Of a stretch of DNA of 64,000 nt, positions 1-12,482 are shown piece by piece (position 1 is the first letter of the stretch; every line of letters starts with the position of its first letter). Origin of the DNA: Megalopta genalis. Lineage: Eukaryota > Arthropoda > Insecta > Hymenoptera > Halictidae. The notes under the pieces were generated by a model. It did no database searches and was not told where the DNA came from. It saw only the letters and a list, made by a program, of their open reading frames with translations. The DNA is taken from the NCBI RefSeq assembly GCF_051020955.1, contig NC_135019.1, forward strand, positions 9,755,501 through 9,819,500. The letters are read 5' to 3'. Position numbers and translations under genes: made by a program.

Positions 1-1819
1 AGAATGCGATTCTGTTCTTGCGCGTGCTACACATTTTTTTTTTTAAGGTCAAGTGAAATATAGTCGTTCTTTTACGATATTTATCTTTAATATGTTTTCC
101 GACGAGCAATTTCGAGATTGCAGGCCGCGCGTGCTTTTTAAGCTTTGAATTTTTGAAGGGGATGTTAAATTTTGCGCGAAGGTCAACATTTTCGGGAGAC
201 CCCAGATGCCGCGCTTATGGCGTCCGTTCGATATGGCGGATCCGCCCGGGGCTGACGATATTCTTGTTTCGTATGGATTTATTGATGTATCTTCGCTGCT
301 TATCATAGTGTTCTGAATCGGTAATGAACAGGGCGACTATGTGCGCTGCAATATGCAGTAATGTTACCGTGTAGCATAAATCTCGTATGCATTGGGTTTC
401 TTAAGTATCGGAAAATACTTCGCAGCCACGTGCCTCGTAAGCAGTATTTTATACATCCTCGCTAACTTTCCGCGCGTAACCGACTGCCACATGTCTGACA
501 ACGTCTGTCTGCTTTGCCTCAAACTTACCGAACTAATCCCGAGTTAATTACACTAACGCGAAAAATGCAATTTTAAATGTGCCGGAACATATAAAAAGCG
601 GGATCCGCGGAGCGTTTTAAACTGTACGACAGAAAGTATTTTAATTTAATTTTTACCGCAAGGTATTAACCTGAAAGAAAGTTCTTTACTTCCGAATCTC
701 GTGAAACAGTCCACGGAAAAGGAAAAATTCGCAAGTGGTTCGTAATGTGAAAAGACGCAGTCGCGTTGGATCATCGATGTCGATAAAACTTTTTCCGTCG
801 GATCTGAAGCAAAGCAAGCCGGCCATTTGCAGTTTTTGTCGATATTATTTCAATTTTATACGAGAAGACATTTTACGTTTAATTCCTATGGTTTCCACGA
901 ATACCGGATCGAAACTGGAACTACGCTTAAACGCGTGTAGCGTACATCATTTTATAACAATGACTAAGACGGATTTATTTAATCTTCTTACGATTTCTAT
1001 TGTAGTATACGCTTGCAAAAATGAAGTTTATTTAAAAACTCGCGGAAACAGTTTTATTATGTCGGGAATCGTGGAAGAAAGAAACGAAATCCGGTCATTT
1101 TGACGGTTAAAATGGCAACTTCGGAAATCTCAAATATAATTATTATTATATCTCAAAAAATTATTATAAAATTATTATTAATATTAATATTAGAGTATCA
1201 TTTATAGTAAATTACAATAAACCGCGGACAAAGATTAGAAAAAAGGAACACATGTGAAAGAAGAAAAGAAAAACATTTTTTAATTTCTCGAAAGAGACAA
1301 ATATAACAAAAATAAATCGAAGAACTTGCAACATTATCGCTAATATTTGTGGAACCACGAAGACCGAACGTAAACTGTCTTCATAAATGATAAGTATTGA
1401 AGGAACTGGCAAAATCTGGGTCGTGGTATTTTCGCTCTAAATTCATCGAAGAAGAAGTTTCATCGAAATCGATAACCTACCGACTTGTGACTTCTTCAAT
1501 GTAAGTAATGTCGGTTATTAACGTCTACGGATATGAATATTAGGCATTAAAGAAGAATAGGACAACCGGAAAGCGCCGCCGGGACGTGCTTAAAAATCAC
1601 ACTGCTGAAATAACGTGCCAGGCCATTAATTTTAATGTTGGACTTGGAAAAGAACGCGTTATATGTAGACGTACAAAGCACTCTCTGCATTTTCCACGTT
1701 AGGGTTTCCGTAAACACAGCTCCCCGGGCTGAACTTATGGGGCAGAATTTTGAGTTTTTATTTAGTGAGAAAGTTTCACGCCAGACCGCGCCTTCCGACC
1801 GCAACGAAAGAAATATTCG
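1..1819. other. Unannotated single-copy DNA
   Basis: I see no gene here. The longest open frame (735-1103, + strand, 122 codons) is in AT-rich DNA with no recognisable domain. The one structured site is at 1091-1110, where an imperfect palindrome (CCGGTCATTTTGACGG) runs directly into TTAA. This resembles the end of the TTAA element at 23720-23947, which has CCGGTCATTCTGACCGG near its end. It may be one end of an old relative whose other end I could not place. Confidence 0.5.
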
Positions 1820-1860
<41 letters not shown>

Positions 1861-2163
1861 AACTCTCTCTCTCCCTCTCTCTCTCTCTAACTCTCTCTCT
1901 CTCCCTCTAACTCCATCTCTCCCTCTCTCTCTCTCTGTCTCTCTCTGTGTCTGCCTGTCTCTCTCTCTTTCTCTCTCTTTTTCTCTTTCTCTCACTCTCT
2001 GTCTGTCTTTCACTTTTTCTCTCTCTCTCTCTCGGTCTGTCTCTCTCTCTAACTCTCTCTCTCCCCCTCTCTCTCTATCTCTCTCTGTGTCTGCCTGCCT
2101 CTCTCTCTTTCTCTCTCTGTCTCCCCCTCTTTCTCTCTCTTTCTCTCTCTCTCTCTCTCACTC

Positions 2164-2219
<56 letters not shown>
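1820..2219. repeat. Long interrupted CT microsatellite
   Basis: About 400 bp is almost pure CT/CTGT on the + strand, broken by short AACTC, CCC and TTTCT interruptions. A longer pattern (CTCTCTGTGTCTGCCTG...) recurs about 140 bp apart, near 1941 and 2081, so the tract grew partly by segmental duplication as well as by slippage. Open frames across it (poly Leu-Ser on +, poly Arg-Glu on -) are repeat translations and not genes. Confidence 0.95.
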
Positions 2220-2743
2220 GTTATGTAACTGACCCGAGCACCCAAGCATCGCATAATCTACAACATGTTAATGCAAATTATTGCGTCTGGCTAATGAGAA
2301 TACAAGACCAGACGAACAACTTCTACCTGAAGAATATGACCCGACCGCGGCTGAATTTCTCTTGTCTTCAATTTGCTCGACAAGCCAACCTGCGTGACAC
2401 CGACACGAATTTGCAAATCAGGATGCTGTTTGAACAAGAGAAATATTTGCCGAATTTCATTTAATCTCTGTACGACGATATTCTTATTAGAGCAACTACT
2501 ATTTGCGTATTTACGAAGCAAGTTCATTTTCGTGATATCAATGTTAGCCGATGCTAACCGAGCAGAGGATCGTTCTACATGCAAAGATGGGTCGAGAAAA
2601 AACAGTAACATTTTTTCATTTAAGACTGCGCTTTCGAGAAAATTGACTTGAAAGACGCGCCAAGTTCGCGTGGCTTGACGACAAGTAGAATTGGTAAGTT
2701 ATGGTCAGACGCGCCACCTCGTCGGTTTTAGCAGCCACTTCTA
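2220..2743. other. Unannotated DNA between microsatellite and family-A element
   Basis: No gene or clear repeat is visible. Overlapping open frames of 92-125 codons occur on both strands, but the frames conflict and show no motif. Confidence 0.5.
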
Positions 2744-3105
2744 CAGGGTGTACCAAAAATGTCTCGCAATCCGAGAATGGGAGGTTCCTGAGGTAATTTG
2801 AAGTAAGTTTGCCCTTGGCGAAAATGCAATCCACGGCTTTGTTTGCGAGTTATTAACGAGAAAGAGTGACCAATGAGAGGTGAGATATGCTGGCGCAAGG
2901 CGGCCGAGCCAATGAGCGGAACTGGGCTTCGCGCGCTCATTGGCTCGGCCGCCAAGCGCTAGGCGAGCTCGCCTCTCATTGGTCAGTGTTTTTCGTTAAT
3001 AACTCGTAAACAAAGCCGCGGATTGCATTTTCGCTGAGGAAAAAGTTACTCCAAATGATCTTAGTACACCTCTCCGGGTGTTAATATAATTATGAGACAA
3101 TACAA
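2744..3105. mobile_element. Family A inverted-repeat element, copy 1
   Basis: It starts CAGGGTGTACCAAAAATGTC after a TA and ends in a decayed version of the other terminal type (CGGGTGTTAATATAATTATG, then GAGACAATACAATA). The arms are inverted: the left arm has CGGCTTTGTTTGCGAGTTATTAACG and CCAATGAGAGG, and the right arm has their complements (CCTCTCATTGG, TTAATAACTCG). The core (AAGGCGGCCGAGCCAATGAGCGG and its complement) is a GC-rich hairpin. No transposase is encoded, so this is a miniature non-autonomous element. The TA flanks suggest Tc1/mariner-type transposition (inference). Confidence 0.85.
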
Positions 3106-5856
3106 TACATATAGAGAAAATACAATTTTATCAAGAGAATTTAAGAATATCTTTTTGACGAGTCATGCAGAACATTTTTATTCTGCATAAATATTTACAG
3201 TGTATTTAATGCATTATTTACAAGTGTTCTTCATATTCTTGTCTAATTGACTGTGTTAGAATTGAAATTACCTGGTTATCATTTCTAGCTGCATCATCGT
3301 TAATCTCACATTATTTAATGTTAAATTATTTAGACCTGCATCACAGCCAAATAAAGTCACGAATGACTAAACTGCGGGTTTTCCGTATTTATAATAAAAT
3401 GATTAAGAATAATAAAATTGTTATGAAGATATTCCTAAACGACCAATGTTTCTCGTAAGAAATGCTAAACATTTTATTTCCTTTAAACACGTGTAGTTCA
3501 ATTAGAAGAAAAATAAGACCATTCGTTGTATCACCTGCACATGCACATTTCAAATTTTTGCATTGCAATATACTTTATCCAAGTCGTCTGCTTACTAAAA
3601 ACGGATACTTCGAGTGTCTCGGTGATCAAAATTTAAACGGCGAGACACTTTCGACGTAATTGCGCGATTATGATCCACGAAGCGACACGGGGGACCATCA
3701 AATAAACATAATGCCATCGCGTATTACGAAATAGGAAAGCAGCGAAATTGTTGCGACGCGCACCGTCAAGGAAATCGCGAGCCTAGCAGGCAAACCGGCA
3801 AGCTTCCCTGCTCAAGAAACTTGGTTCACTGTCACCGGAATATTTCAGTTTGTTTCTCCATTCCCTTAAGGAATGCACTCCGCTATTACGTATTTCTAAG
3901 CGCGCCGTCAGATGTGAAGGAACCGTGGAAGAAGGACTTTCCACTGTTCTCGGGGTTTACTACATTTTTCGTATATGATTTATGTTTAAACAGCGAGTTT
4001 CTTATGCGTTCGCCCGAACGAATTTAAATGGCGGACGCGCACGCTCTTAAATGCACGGAGCATCGCTGAAAATTATGCAAGCGACATTAAATATTCGGTG
4101 ATAAGATATCACTGTCGAAAAATAAATGAGACAAGTAAATTCTGACGGAGCGTACGTAAAAGATCATTTTTGGAATCGCGCGTATCGGAGGGCTGACAAT
4201 GGCCTTCATAATTAAAAATCGTTTTGCGATATAGCACAATTTTGAAATTCCTGACGATTGGATTTCATTGATCCAAAATAGAAGTTAGATACATTTCGTC
4301 GAGTCGAGAGTCTTGCAATTTTTCTGTTCACTTTTTTCCACGCGTAATAATACGTGAATTAATTTGTCTATACCATTGGAAAAACCAAGGTCCAATCAGT
4401 AAACTGAAGATCTTTATGCAGAATAAAATTCTCTGAACGCACAATCAAGAATAATAAAATGGAACGAAACTAAAATTTACAAATTTTTGTTTAAATTTGA
4501 CGGATAAATTGATACTCTCGGAGAAGGTCGCAAAATTGCACATTTCTCGGAAACAAAAATATTTCGAATATCCGTCAGTATTTGCGTTATCGCCACTGTA
4601 CAGTCGTCACACGAGAGAGTGTCCAGATATAGACTAAATTAATTCGTTCAAGAGGATACTCAACATTAGCGCGAAGAATCGCAAAGAGCATGTGCCATAA
4701 CATACTGCATACGTTTCTAAACCTAGAACATAGAAACATGTGCATTATGCGAAAAATGCACAATAAAAAAATGAAAAATATATTTATAGAAGACTCTATC
4801 CATAAAAGATATTTCTATCGAGATCCGATCGTTCCACCTAGTTTTCCACAAAAATATACACCGGCATGATCATCCGGCGTCTAGTTATTACGCTTACGAT
4901 AACGCGAGAACGTTCCTGCGAATCAGTCGGATGAAGGCAGATTAAGATGTAAGATCTCGGAGAAACAATTATGAACGACGGTGTACAAGACTTTGGGACA
5001 AAGGGGAAAACGGCAATGGAGCAATTGCTCCCGGCGAAACCTTACTCTTTCCATTCCGGGAATGTAATCAACCGGAAGCATTTTGTTGCAGGGAAAAGCG
5101 TGGTTGCGCGCGGCAGGACATCTGATACACCTTCCCTCCCTCCCTCCAAGAAAGTGGTTTTCCTCATCGCGCTCGAATTGTCCTTGCCCTTAACCCGCGC
5201 ATTTCAATCGGATCGGCCCAGGTTTCGGGCTTATAGAGAGCAGTCGAGAGGGAAACGAACTCACCACTTTAGTAGCAGTTAAAAGGATGTCCAACTTGTC
5301 CCAGCCGAAGCCCTTTGCGAACTCCTCTAAACTTGGCAGTCGCTATCGAGTGCACTCCGAGAACCCGTTCCACAGTTGTCCCATACCAGCGCCGGGTACT
5401 TGCCTTTTTAATGAGCATATTGTTGTTCCGGGGCGAGGGCACGATCAACCGAATTCCTCGGAAACTCATTACAGTCGAGAGTTAAACGTCGCCCCGACAG
5501 TAAAACCAAGTTCGAACGTCGATAAAAAAATATATGCCGCGGTACGTATTACCAACGAGTTTATGATCGCCGATAGCGCCGCGGATCCGGGACTGTGCGC
5601 GAACAGCAAGAACTATTAAATTCTTATGGTATTTTTCATTCGCGGAACACTATTCTGCTCGATCCTTTCTTGGACACGTATTTCTTCGACAATCGCGTCC
5701 GCCGATATTAACGCGACACGGGCTGTTCGTGAGGAAACTTTCGCGTGTAGTCGGTATATTTTGAGGTTGTCGCGTCACGGAACACAGATGGATGTAACTT
5801 ATGAAATATCAGAATCGAAGCTTTAACTATCACGTTTTTTTATATTAGCTTTTCGC
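3106..5856. other. Unannotated single-copy DNA
   Basis: About 2.7 kb has no recognisable gene or repeat. It is AT-rich to about 4.9 kb and then more GC-rich (4.9-5.8 kb). Open frames of 60-110 codons (for example 4971-5282 and 5287-5619, +) have no familiar domain and are not linked by convincing splice sites. The GC-rich part could be a regulatory block or an exon that I cannot recognise. Confidence 0.5.
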
Positions 5857-6006
5857 TATTTTTAGTTCGCCGACGTTTCGCGAGCAATCAAGAAAATTAC
5901 TATTTCCAGTCCGCCGGCGTTTCACGAGCAATCAAGAAAATGACTATTTTTAGCGATCCGACGTTTCACGAGCAGTCAAGAAAATGACGATTTTTAGTCA
6001 TCCGGA
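5857..6006. repeat. 43-44-bp tandem repeat, about 3.4 copies
   Basis: Units begin CTATTTTTAG (or a variant) at 5857, 5900, 5944 and 5988. Each holds a CGACGTTTCRCGAGCA-like core followed by TCAAGAAAAT. Copies differ at several positions, so the array is not very young. Confidence 0.85.
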
Positions 6007-7884
6007 CGGTAATCTGTTAATAAAAATTCATCTGAATTTTATTTCACTTTCGTCGGACTCTTTCGGAGGATAAAAGTTTCGTTCTAAACGTAGAGCTTTT
6101 GTAAAGTCAGGCGTGCAAATAAGAATTCGCTAATGACTCTCGGAGTGATTTTACGTCATCCTGGAACGTTTAGAAAATTAGAGGAAATATATGGAGCACC
6201 CGTCCTCCAAAAATGTTGAAAGAAATACTCGATAATTTTAGAATGACCTAAAATCGGAGTAATCTGCAAACATCAGTTTACCAGCGATCTTTGAGAGAAA
6301 ATTCTGAAAATATGTTTTTATAGCATTTTTTATAACAAATTCAAATATGTGAAAATTAATTTTGTAAATATATTTTTAAAAACTCACCGGACCGTGAAAG
6401 CCATGCCCTTACTTTTTCAAAATCGTGAACATATGCTGTAACAAAATTCCAGCTCGAAATCTTTATTTTTGTAGAAATTATAACGCTTCTTTATATTATT
6501 ATATTACTTAAAATGCTCCTGTGACATACATCGAACCTTTTTCCTCCTGTAAAAAAATCTTTCCCACCATAACTCTTATCATAAGACTTTGAGTAATATT
6601 CGGTAATATAGCAATATAAAAAACGTTACAACCTCCACGAAAATAAAGTTCTCCAGCTGAAATTCTTTTTCAGATTTCTCAGAAAATAAGAGCGCAGATT
6701 TCACGCGCCGATGATGCATTAAAAATACATTCGCAAAATCAATTTCCATATATTTGAATTTGTCTTTAAAAAGTGCTATAGAAACATATACCTTCAAAAA
6801 AAAGAAAACGTTATCTCACAAATGACTGGTGGCCGATGTTCACACGGCAGCCATCCCTAAAATAACAGAGAATCGTAGGACGTGTTACTTCGCGGGGATC
6901 GGTGCTCGATTATCGATTCCCAGAGCAATTAATCGCTTATCGCATAATCCGCGGTAATCGCGCACGCACTTCGAAGGAAACGAGAGCGTTTAGATCGATC
7001 GATATTTCGCGGTTCGGTTACATAAGGGGTTAAAGAGGGTCTCCCGTAGGATCCTGAGAAAAGACGGTCTACGAGCAAGGGGGAAAGATGAAACATGAGG
7101 ACGGTCGGAACAGGACAGACCGGGATAGAGAAAGACGAGGAACGAGGAACAGAGAGGTAGCGAGGCAGTCGCTGAAATTGAGATGCCTTATCTTGAGGAT
7201 GAGAAAGGAGTCTTTCGGATGGAGTGCAGTTGGTGAAGCGAGGTCCCGCAAAAATCTTCCGGGGAATAAAAGGGGATACTGCTTGCGGGAACCAACCGGT
7301 TTCACTAGGTCGAACTACTTCGTTTGTTCGTATTGCGCACCTCAGATTCCATGTGCTTCCTAGAGAATCCGTCCTCGTGAAAGTGGAAGTCGAAGCTAGC
7401 CGATGCGGAATGTAAAATTGCTGCCCGGTCCCGAGGGATTGTTAGGGAGTCCTGAGCGTTCTCGTCGCTGTTTTTTCCTTTGGAGACCGGGAGCTTGGCC
7501 GAGCCAATTTGATCTCTCGGACGGTCGGTGCACAGCGAACGTGTTTGTACAGTCCGCGTAAGGAGAAACGAGATAAAGCAACGGACAAACATAATAATCG
7601 TGTCTTTCGCGGATAAGATTTGGGAGAACGTCGGGAAACGTCTCTGATCATTTTACGTTCGCTTGGCACGATTGATGCGGCGCAGTGTTTACGAAGGGTT
7701 TACGAGGCTGTTCGTACGAGAGCATCGGGCGTAATCGATTTAGATTTTTCGGGGCTTTTCAGAATTGTGTGGGAGGGCGGTGAAGTGGTTGACACTGCTG
7801 CGATACGAGTTTGAGTTACATTTTTGAAACAGCGTCGAGGAGAGAATGATAGAAACAGCTTTAAAGAAATCATCTTTGGGGAAA
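6007..7884. other. Unannotated DNA with a GC-richer patch
   Basis: It is AT-rich to about 6.8 kb. From about 6.83 to 7.85 kb it becomes CpG- and purine-rich, with several overlapping short open frames on both strands (for example 7088-7363 + and 7305-7592 -). No protein family is recognisable. The composition change could mark a promoter, a 5' exon or an enhancer, but I see no start, splice or reading-frame signal that settles it. Confidence 0.45.
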
Positions 7885-8400
7885 ACATTTTTATAAAGTC
7901 ATCTTTATAAAGGCGCCTTTATAAAGTGATGTTTATAAAACCGTCTTATAAAATCAACTTTAAAAAATCGTCATTATAAAATGGTGAATGTAAAATGATA
8001 TCTTTATAATATCATCCTTTTAAAATCATCTTTATACGATAACATCATCTCCATAAAGCAGTCTTTATAAAAAACCATTTTTATAAAATCATTTTTATAA
8101 AATCAACTTTTCAAAATCGTCTTATAAAACCAGTTTTATAGAATCTCTCAGTTTTATAAAATCAGTCTCACAAAATCGTTTTTATCAAATCAGTTTTATA
8201 AAATCATGTTTCGTTATAAAATCAATTTCATGAAATCACCTTTGTAAATCCATTTTTATAAAACCATCTTTATATGAAACCATATTGTATCGTCTTCATC
8301 ACACAGCCGTCTCTGCAAAACCATTTTTACGAATCCATCTTTACAAGATCATCTTTGTAAAACCGTCTTTGCAAAATCATCTTTTCCGAATCGTCTTTAC
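7885..8400. repeat. Degenerate array of about 15-bp repeats
   Basis: Roughly thirty diverged copies of a unit like TTTATAAAATCATC (variants with GTC, CAG, CAA) run through this interval. Period and sequence drift along the array, which is typical of an old minisatellite. Confidence 0.85.
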
Positions 8401-8747
8401 ACGACGAAAACGTTTGTCGTCACTGAAAGCTAAGAGCAGATTAATTAAGCGTCCATCGTATAAATTGGCTCAGTTTTGCGCCATGTTGTCACACGATAGT
8501 TACGAGAGTTTTAGGAAGAATAAGTGAGAGGAGCCAGTGGTGTCTGGAGGATCATAAAAACTTTCTAACTCTATAGAGATTATGAAGAAGGAGGATACTC
8601 GTCACTGCCAAAACACCAAACTGTGAAATTTCTCACCTCTAGAATATTTAAAAAAAAATTCTGATCTTCGATTACATTCACGAAATTAATGTGAGAACGT
8701 TGTTCGTGGTTTAACTAGAAAGCAATTTTCCCAAATAGTTCATGTGA

Positions 8748-8872
8748 TTTTATCATAATTAACAATAATAATATATAATTTTATCATAATTAACAATAAT
8801 AATATATAATTTTATCATAATTAATAATAATAATATATAATTTTATCATAATTAATAATAATAATAATAATA
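8748..8872. repeat. 31-bp tandem repeat, 4 copies
   Basis: Four successive units start TTTTATCATAATTAAC (later copies ...TTAAT) and end AATAATATATAA. The last copy expands into (AAT)n. Copies are nearly identical, so the array is young or homogenised. Confidence 0.9.
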
Positions 8873-9055
8873 TAATTAATTGTCATGAGATAAAAGTAGA
8901 TGCACGAGAGATTGTACGATAATTCTTCACCTAATTTGGCTTCACAATTTGACTCGTAAGAAGCTGATTTATCGATCTACGCATTTATTTAATCCTTTGA
9001 ATTACATTTTCTCATATTAAATACAAAACAGTCTAAAGAAATGTATCTGAATTTT

Positions 9056-9233
9056 CAATTGACTCTCAGATTGTACACAAAAATATACACTATTTTGGAA
9101 GAGAAGATACTAGTAATAGAGAACTATTAATATGTTACTACTAATATATTATATTAATATACTACTACTAATATATTTTATTAATACACTACTACTAATA
9201 GAGAAGATATTATTCGAGCCTTACGGCTCGTTT
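9056..9233 (-). mobile_element. Half of a family C element, inverted copy
   Basis: This 178-bp segment is the reverse complement of 10354-10532. I compared the two by eye and see one or two mismatches near the tip, with the AT-rich centre identical, including interrupted (TAC/TAA)n runs. It contains the terminal block CTCAGATTGTACAC and the stem-loop CGAGCCTTACGGCTCG that mark family C. It is a half element without its other arm. Confidence 0.85.
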
Positions 9234-9840
9234 GAAAGAACGTTAAAAAACACATCGAAAGCTCCAAGGAACGTATCGGCGGAGGTGATTAGGCGGAAAG
9301 CAATTACGCAGAACCGTGCGTACCAAGTGCGATTTCCTGTTTCGTTTCATTTAAATATCCCCCTTTGGATACCGGTTTAGCCAGCCGGAAATAAAACTTC
9401 CCCGACCACTTAAAACTTTTATTCGAGACTTTCATAGGCCAGAGAAAAATGAAAAAGAAATACTCCAACATATTCCTAATGTATACGGACTTACAATTCT
9501 TGTTTGAAGAATTAACCAGGCTGTGAGGAAAACGTTCCCCAAAGAACGTTCCGGTTTATGTTTGACCAAGAGTATGTTAACCTCGTAACCTTCCCTCTCT
9601 TTCGCCGGTCTTTGAAGGGTCACCTGGACAATCTCTATTACGCAATTTAATGTTCGCGAAGGCCAGAAGAATAGCGTCTCACCCACGCCGGAAATTTGAT
9701 CATGCAGGTAACCTAATCTTCATCAGTTTACCGGTCTTAGCATATTTTTTAATCGCCGCACTCGCGGTTCGTCGGCTGAGTAATTCTCCCGCAGTGTTGG
9801 ATATTCAATGTAAAATCAAAACGTGTTCTTGATCTTCTGT
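9234..9840. other. Single-copy DNA trapped between inverted family C pieces
   Basis: About 600 bp of ordinary-looking DNA lies inside the inverted repeat formed by 9056-9233 and 10354-10532. Short open frames (9432-9686 -, 9650-9832 +) show no known domain. It may be host DNA carried in or inverted by the flanking repeats. Confidence 0.6.
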
Positions 9841-9989
9841 GTAATTTAACTATAGTAAATTCTCCCTAATTAACGCTCAGATTGTGCACGAAAATGAAAA
9901 ATTTAGGAAAAGGAGATACGATCAATCGAGTTTTTATAATCGTTGATATAACCAGTAATTATAAAAACGAGCCGTACGGCTCGAATAAT

Positions 9990-9991
<2 letters not shown>
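9841..9991 (+). mobile_element. Half of a family C element, direct copy
   Basis: This is a direct repeat of 10231-10384, about 95% identical by eye. It includes TTCTCCCTAATTAACGCTCA, GATTGTGCACGAAAATG and the stem-loop CGAGCCGTACGGCTCG. It then runs into a CT microsatellite and TA-rich DNA in place of the second arm. Confidence 0.85.
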
Positions 9992-10020
<29 letters not shown>

Positions 10021-10230
10021 ATTAGTAGTAGTATTATATATTAATATAATATATTAGTAGTATATTAATTAATATATTATATTATAATGTAATATATTAG
10101 TCGTATATTAATTAATATATTATATTATAATATAATATATTATTAATATATTATAATATATATATTATTAATATATTATATTATAATATAATATATTATT
10201 AATATATTATAATATATATATTATATTATT
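9992..10230. repeat. CT microsatellite and TA-rich tandem repeats
   Basis: A (CT)n run (9994-10020) is followed by repeats built from ATATTAGTAGTATATTAATT and TATTATAATATA. They appear to be expanded versions of the AT-rich centre of the neighbouring family C elements. Confidence 0.85.
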
Positions 10231-10245
10231 ATAATTTAACTAAAA

Positions 10246-10540
10246 TAAATTCTCCCTAATTAACGCTCAGATTGTGCACGAAAATGAAAAATTTAGGAAA
10301 AGGAGGTACGATCAATCGAGTTTTTATAATCGTTAATATAACCAGTAACTATAAAAACGAGCCGTAAGGCTCGAATAATATCTTCTCTATTAGTAGTAGT
10401 GTATTAATAAAATATATTAGTAGTAGTATATTAATATAATATATTAGTAGTAACATATTAATAGTTCTCTATTACTAGTATCTTCTCTTCCAAAATTGTG
10501 TATATTTTTGTGTACAATCTGAGAGTCAATTGAGAATTTA
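10246..10540. mobile_element. Family C element, full copy
   Basis: The left end (TAAATTCTCCCTAATTAACG) and the right end (complement TAAATTCTCAATTGACTCTC) form an imperfect terminal inverted repeat followed on both sides by CAGATTGTRCAC. A CGAGCC-GGCTCG stem-loop and an AT-rich centre lie between. There is no coding capacity. Family members at 21781 and 32181 have CAGTAAT ends next to TA. Confidence 0.8.
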
Positions 10541-11589
10541 TTATCGAGCTCTATGTAAAATGAAACTTTCTAAAATACCAGCGCAAAAATAATCAATAAA
10601 TTTTAGGAAACTGGACTAGACAAGAGACAAGAGATAACTATTATACTAAAGAATCACTGCAGATAATGAACTCTTTGAAATTTTTTCCCACTAATTATCA
10701 ATTCGCTTTGAACGTAAATTCGCGCGTGTTTGCGTATAATCTCCGAAATGAAACTCAGGGAATATACACGCTTAGCAAATTTGTCCTCTATGTTCGTTAA
10801 TTCTTTGGCCAATGATACGTTTCTGTCGGTGATCCGGTGCTGAAATTCATAAAAGTTCGAAAGATACCAGGTGGCGTACTTTTCCGGTGCGTACTATATA
10901 ATTAATCGAGCCCCGCTAATTCCTTTCTGTCGCAGACAATATCATATGCAAAAGCTTGAAGTACTGCGGAAAGCGAACCGGCTATATTTTCCATGAAAAA
11001 ATCAATTCGCTCTAACAAATTCGACTCGATTGCAGTAGTTGAACTGTTCGATATGTTGGTGCTACGTGTCACAGATTTTACGTCCATCCCGAAAGTCCTC
11101 TTGTGAAAAAGGAAACCTATTCAGAGGATAAACTCGATACGCGTGTGCAAGCGAAAATCGTATGGATGATCTGTGGAAATTGTTTTAAAACGATTCTATA
11201 CCCTCTTCAATTTAATGCTCGTACTCTGCTAAAAAGTATTCCCGACGATTAGGCGACTTCCTTGAGCAGGTTTCAAGCACTATTTCATGTGACCCGAATA
11301 TTATGGCTCTTCGCATTGCTTCTGAATATTATACCTGTCTACAGTGCCATGAATAAAATATGCGATGATAAAGCATAAAATCTTTTGTGGGTTTTTATAC
11401 GTTATTTAGGAATTAATCATTCGTTTCCTTGGTCGAATTTTCCGAATTTTTCGAATGAAGAAAGATAATGTTAACAAACATTTATACTGCAACAAGCATG
11501 AGCAGCTTAAATTGTTTGAACTACTAATTATTCGTGAAATATTGTAATTTACTGTTAAGTAATTGTATGAATTTTTATTTAACCGCTGT
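10541..11589. other. Unannotated single-copy DNA
   Basis: About 1 kb without a recognisable gene, repeat or RNA. Confidence 0.5.
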
Positions 11590-11822
11590 GATCATCTAAA
11601 TTTTTATCTAAACACTACAATTATATGGATATATATTTAGACACCGAAGATGTCCAAATGTTTACTTAAACACTCAAATTGCATGAACATATATTTAAAC
11701 ACTGAACGTGTCCAAATGTTTACTTAAACACTAAAATTGCGTGAACATATATTTAAACACTGAATATGTCCAAATGTATCTTTAAAAACTAAATTTGTCC
11801 AAACGTTTACTCAAACACTAAA
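11590..11822. repeat. 58-bp tandem repeat, about 4 copies
   Basis: TGTCCAAATG recurs at 11651, 11709 and 11767, exactly 58 bp apart, each followed by TTTACTTAAACACT and GAACATATATTTAAACACTG. Both edges are degenerate copies. A half-unit echo (TTTAAACACT / CTTAAACACT) suggests that the 58-mer arose from a shorter unit of about 29 bp. Confidence 0.9.
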
Positions 11823-12482
11823 AAAATACAGAATTGTTTATTGAAACACTTTCGTTTGAATCCGACTGTATTTTATCGCATGCGAAATAAAATGAAATTC
11901 TAATGAACTTTAAACCAGGCAGATAATGAAGAGTATGAAGCCGTTTAATCGATACGACAGAGATTAATGTTGAAATATCCGCCAGAAATACGTCATCTTT
12001 GTACGTGACTTTTTTATCAAAGTAGCGATGAAAAAACGGAGAAAAAGTCTCGGAACCTTTGAGGGTTAATTCCATCCCTCAAAGTGATTTTGCTGACGAC
12101 AAAAAATTGCTTCTTGTACGCTTCATTATGCTGTACACACGCGCAAAGCTCCATTAAAATCATAATTTTTCGATTGGGCTTGTTAGTACCTGAGTGAATC
12201 TATAAAAAGCTTGGTTATCAAATTATAATTGATTCGCAGAGCCACGGAAATACAATGAAATATTCACGCGACAGAGAACAAAGACAATTCAAAACCGTAT
12301 AAAATATAAGGAATAAATTTGTACCTCGATTAATTTTCGCCATATTTTTTGTCGGTAAATTCAGTCTTTGTGCGCTGCCACGTAATAATACAGAACACGT
12401 GTGCGAAATATCAGCCTGATTCACGAAGACTGATTTTCTTATAATGCGATTGCGCCTCTATAGATATCAAACGTACACGTTT
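11823..12482. other. Unannotated single-copy DNA
   Basis: No gene is recognised. An 85-codon minus-strand frame (11818-12075) overlaps the end of the repeat array and has no domain signature. Confidence 0.5.

Noticed and set aside
1762..2249. Open frames across the CT tract on both strands (Leu/Ser-rich and Arg/Glu-rich)
   Set aside because: They are direct translations of a dinucleotide microsatellite.
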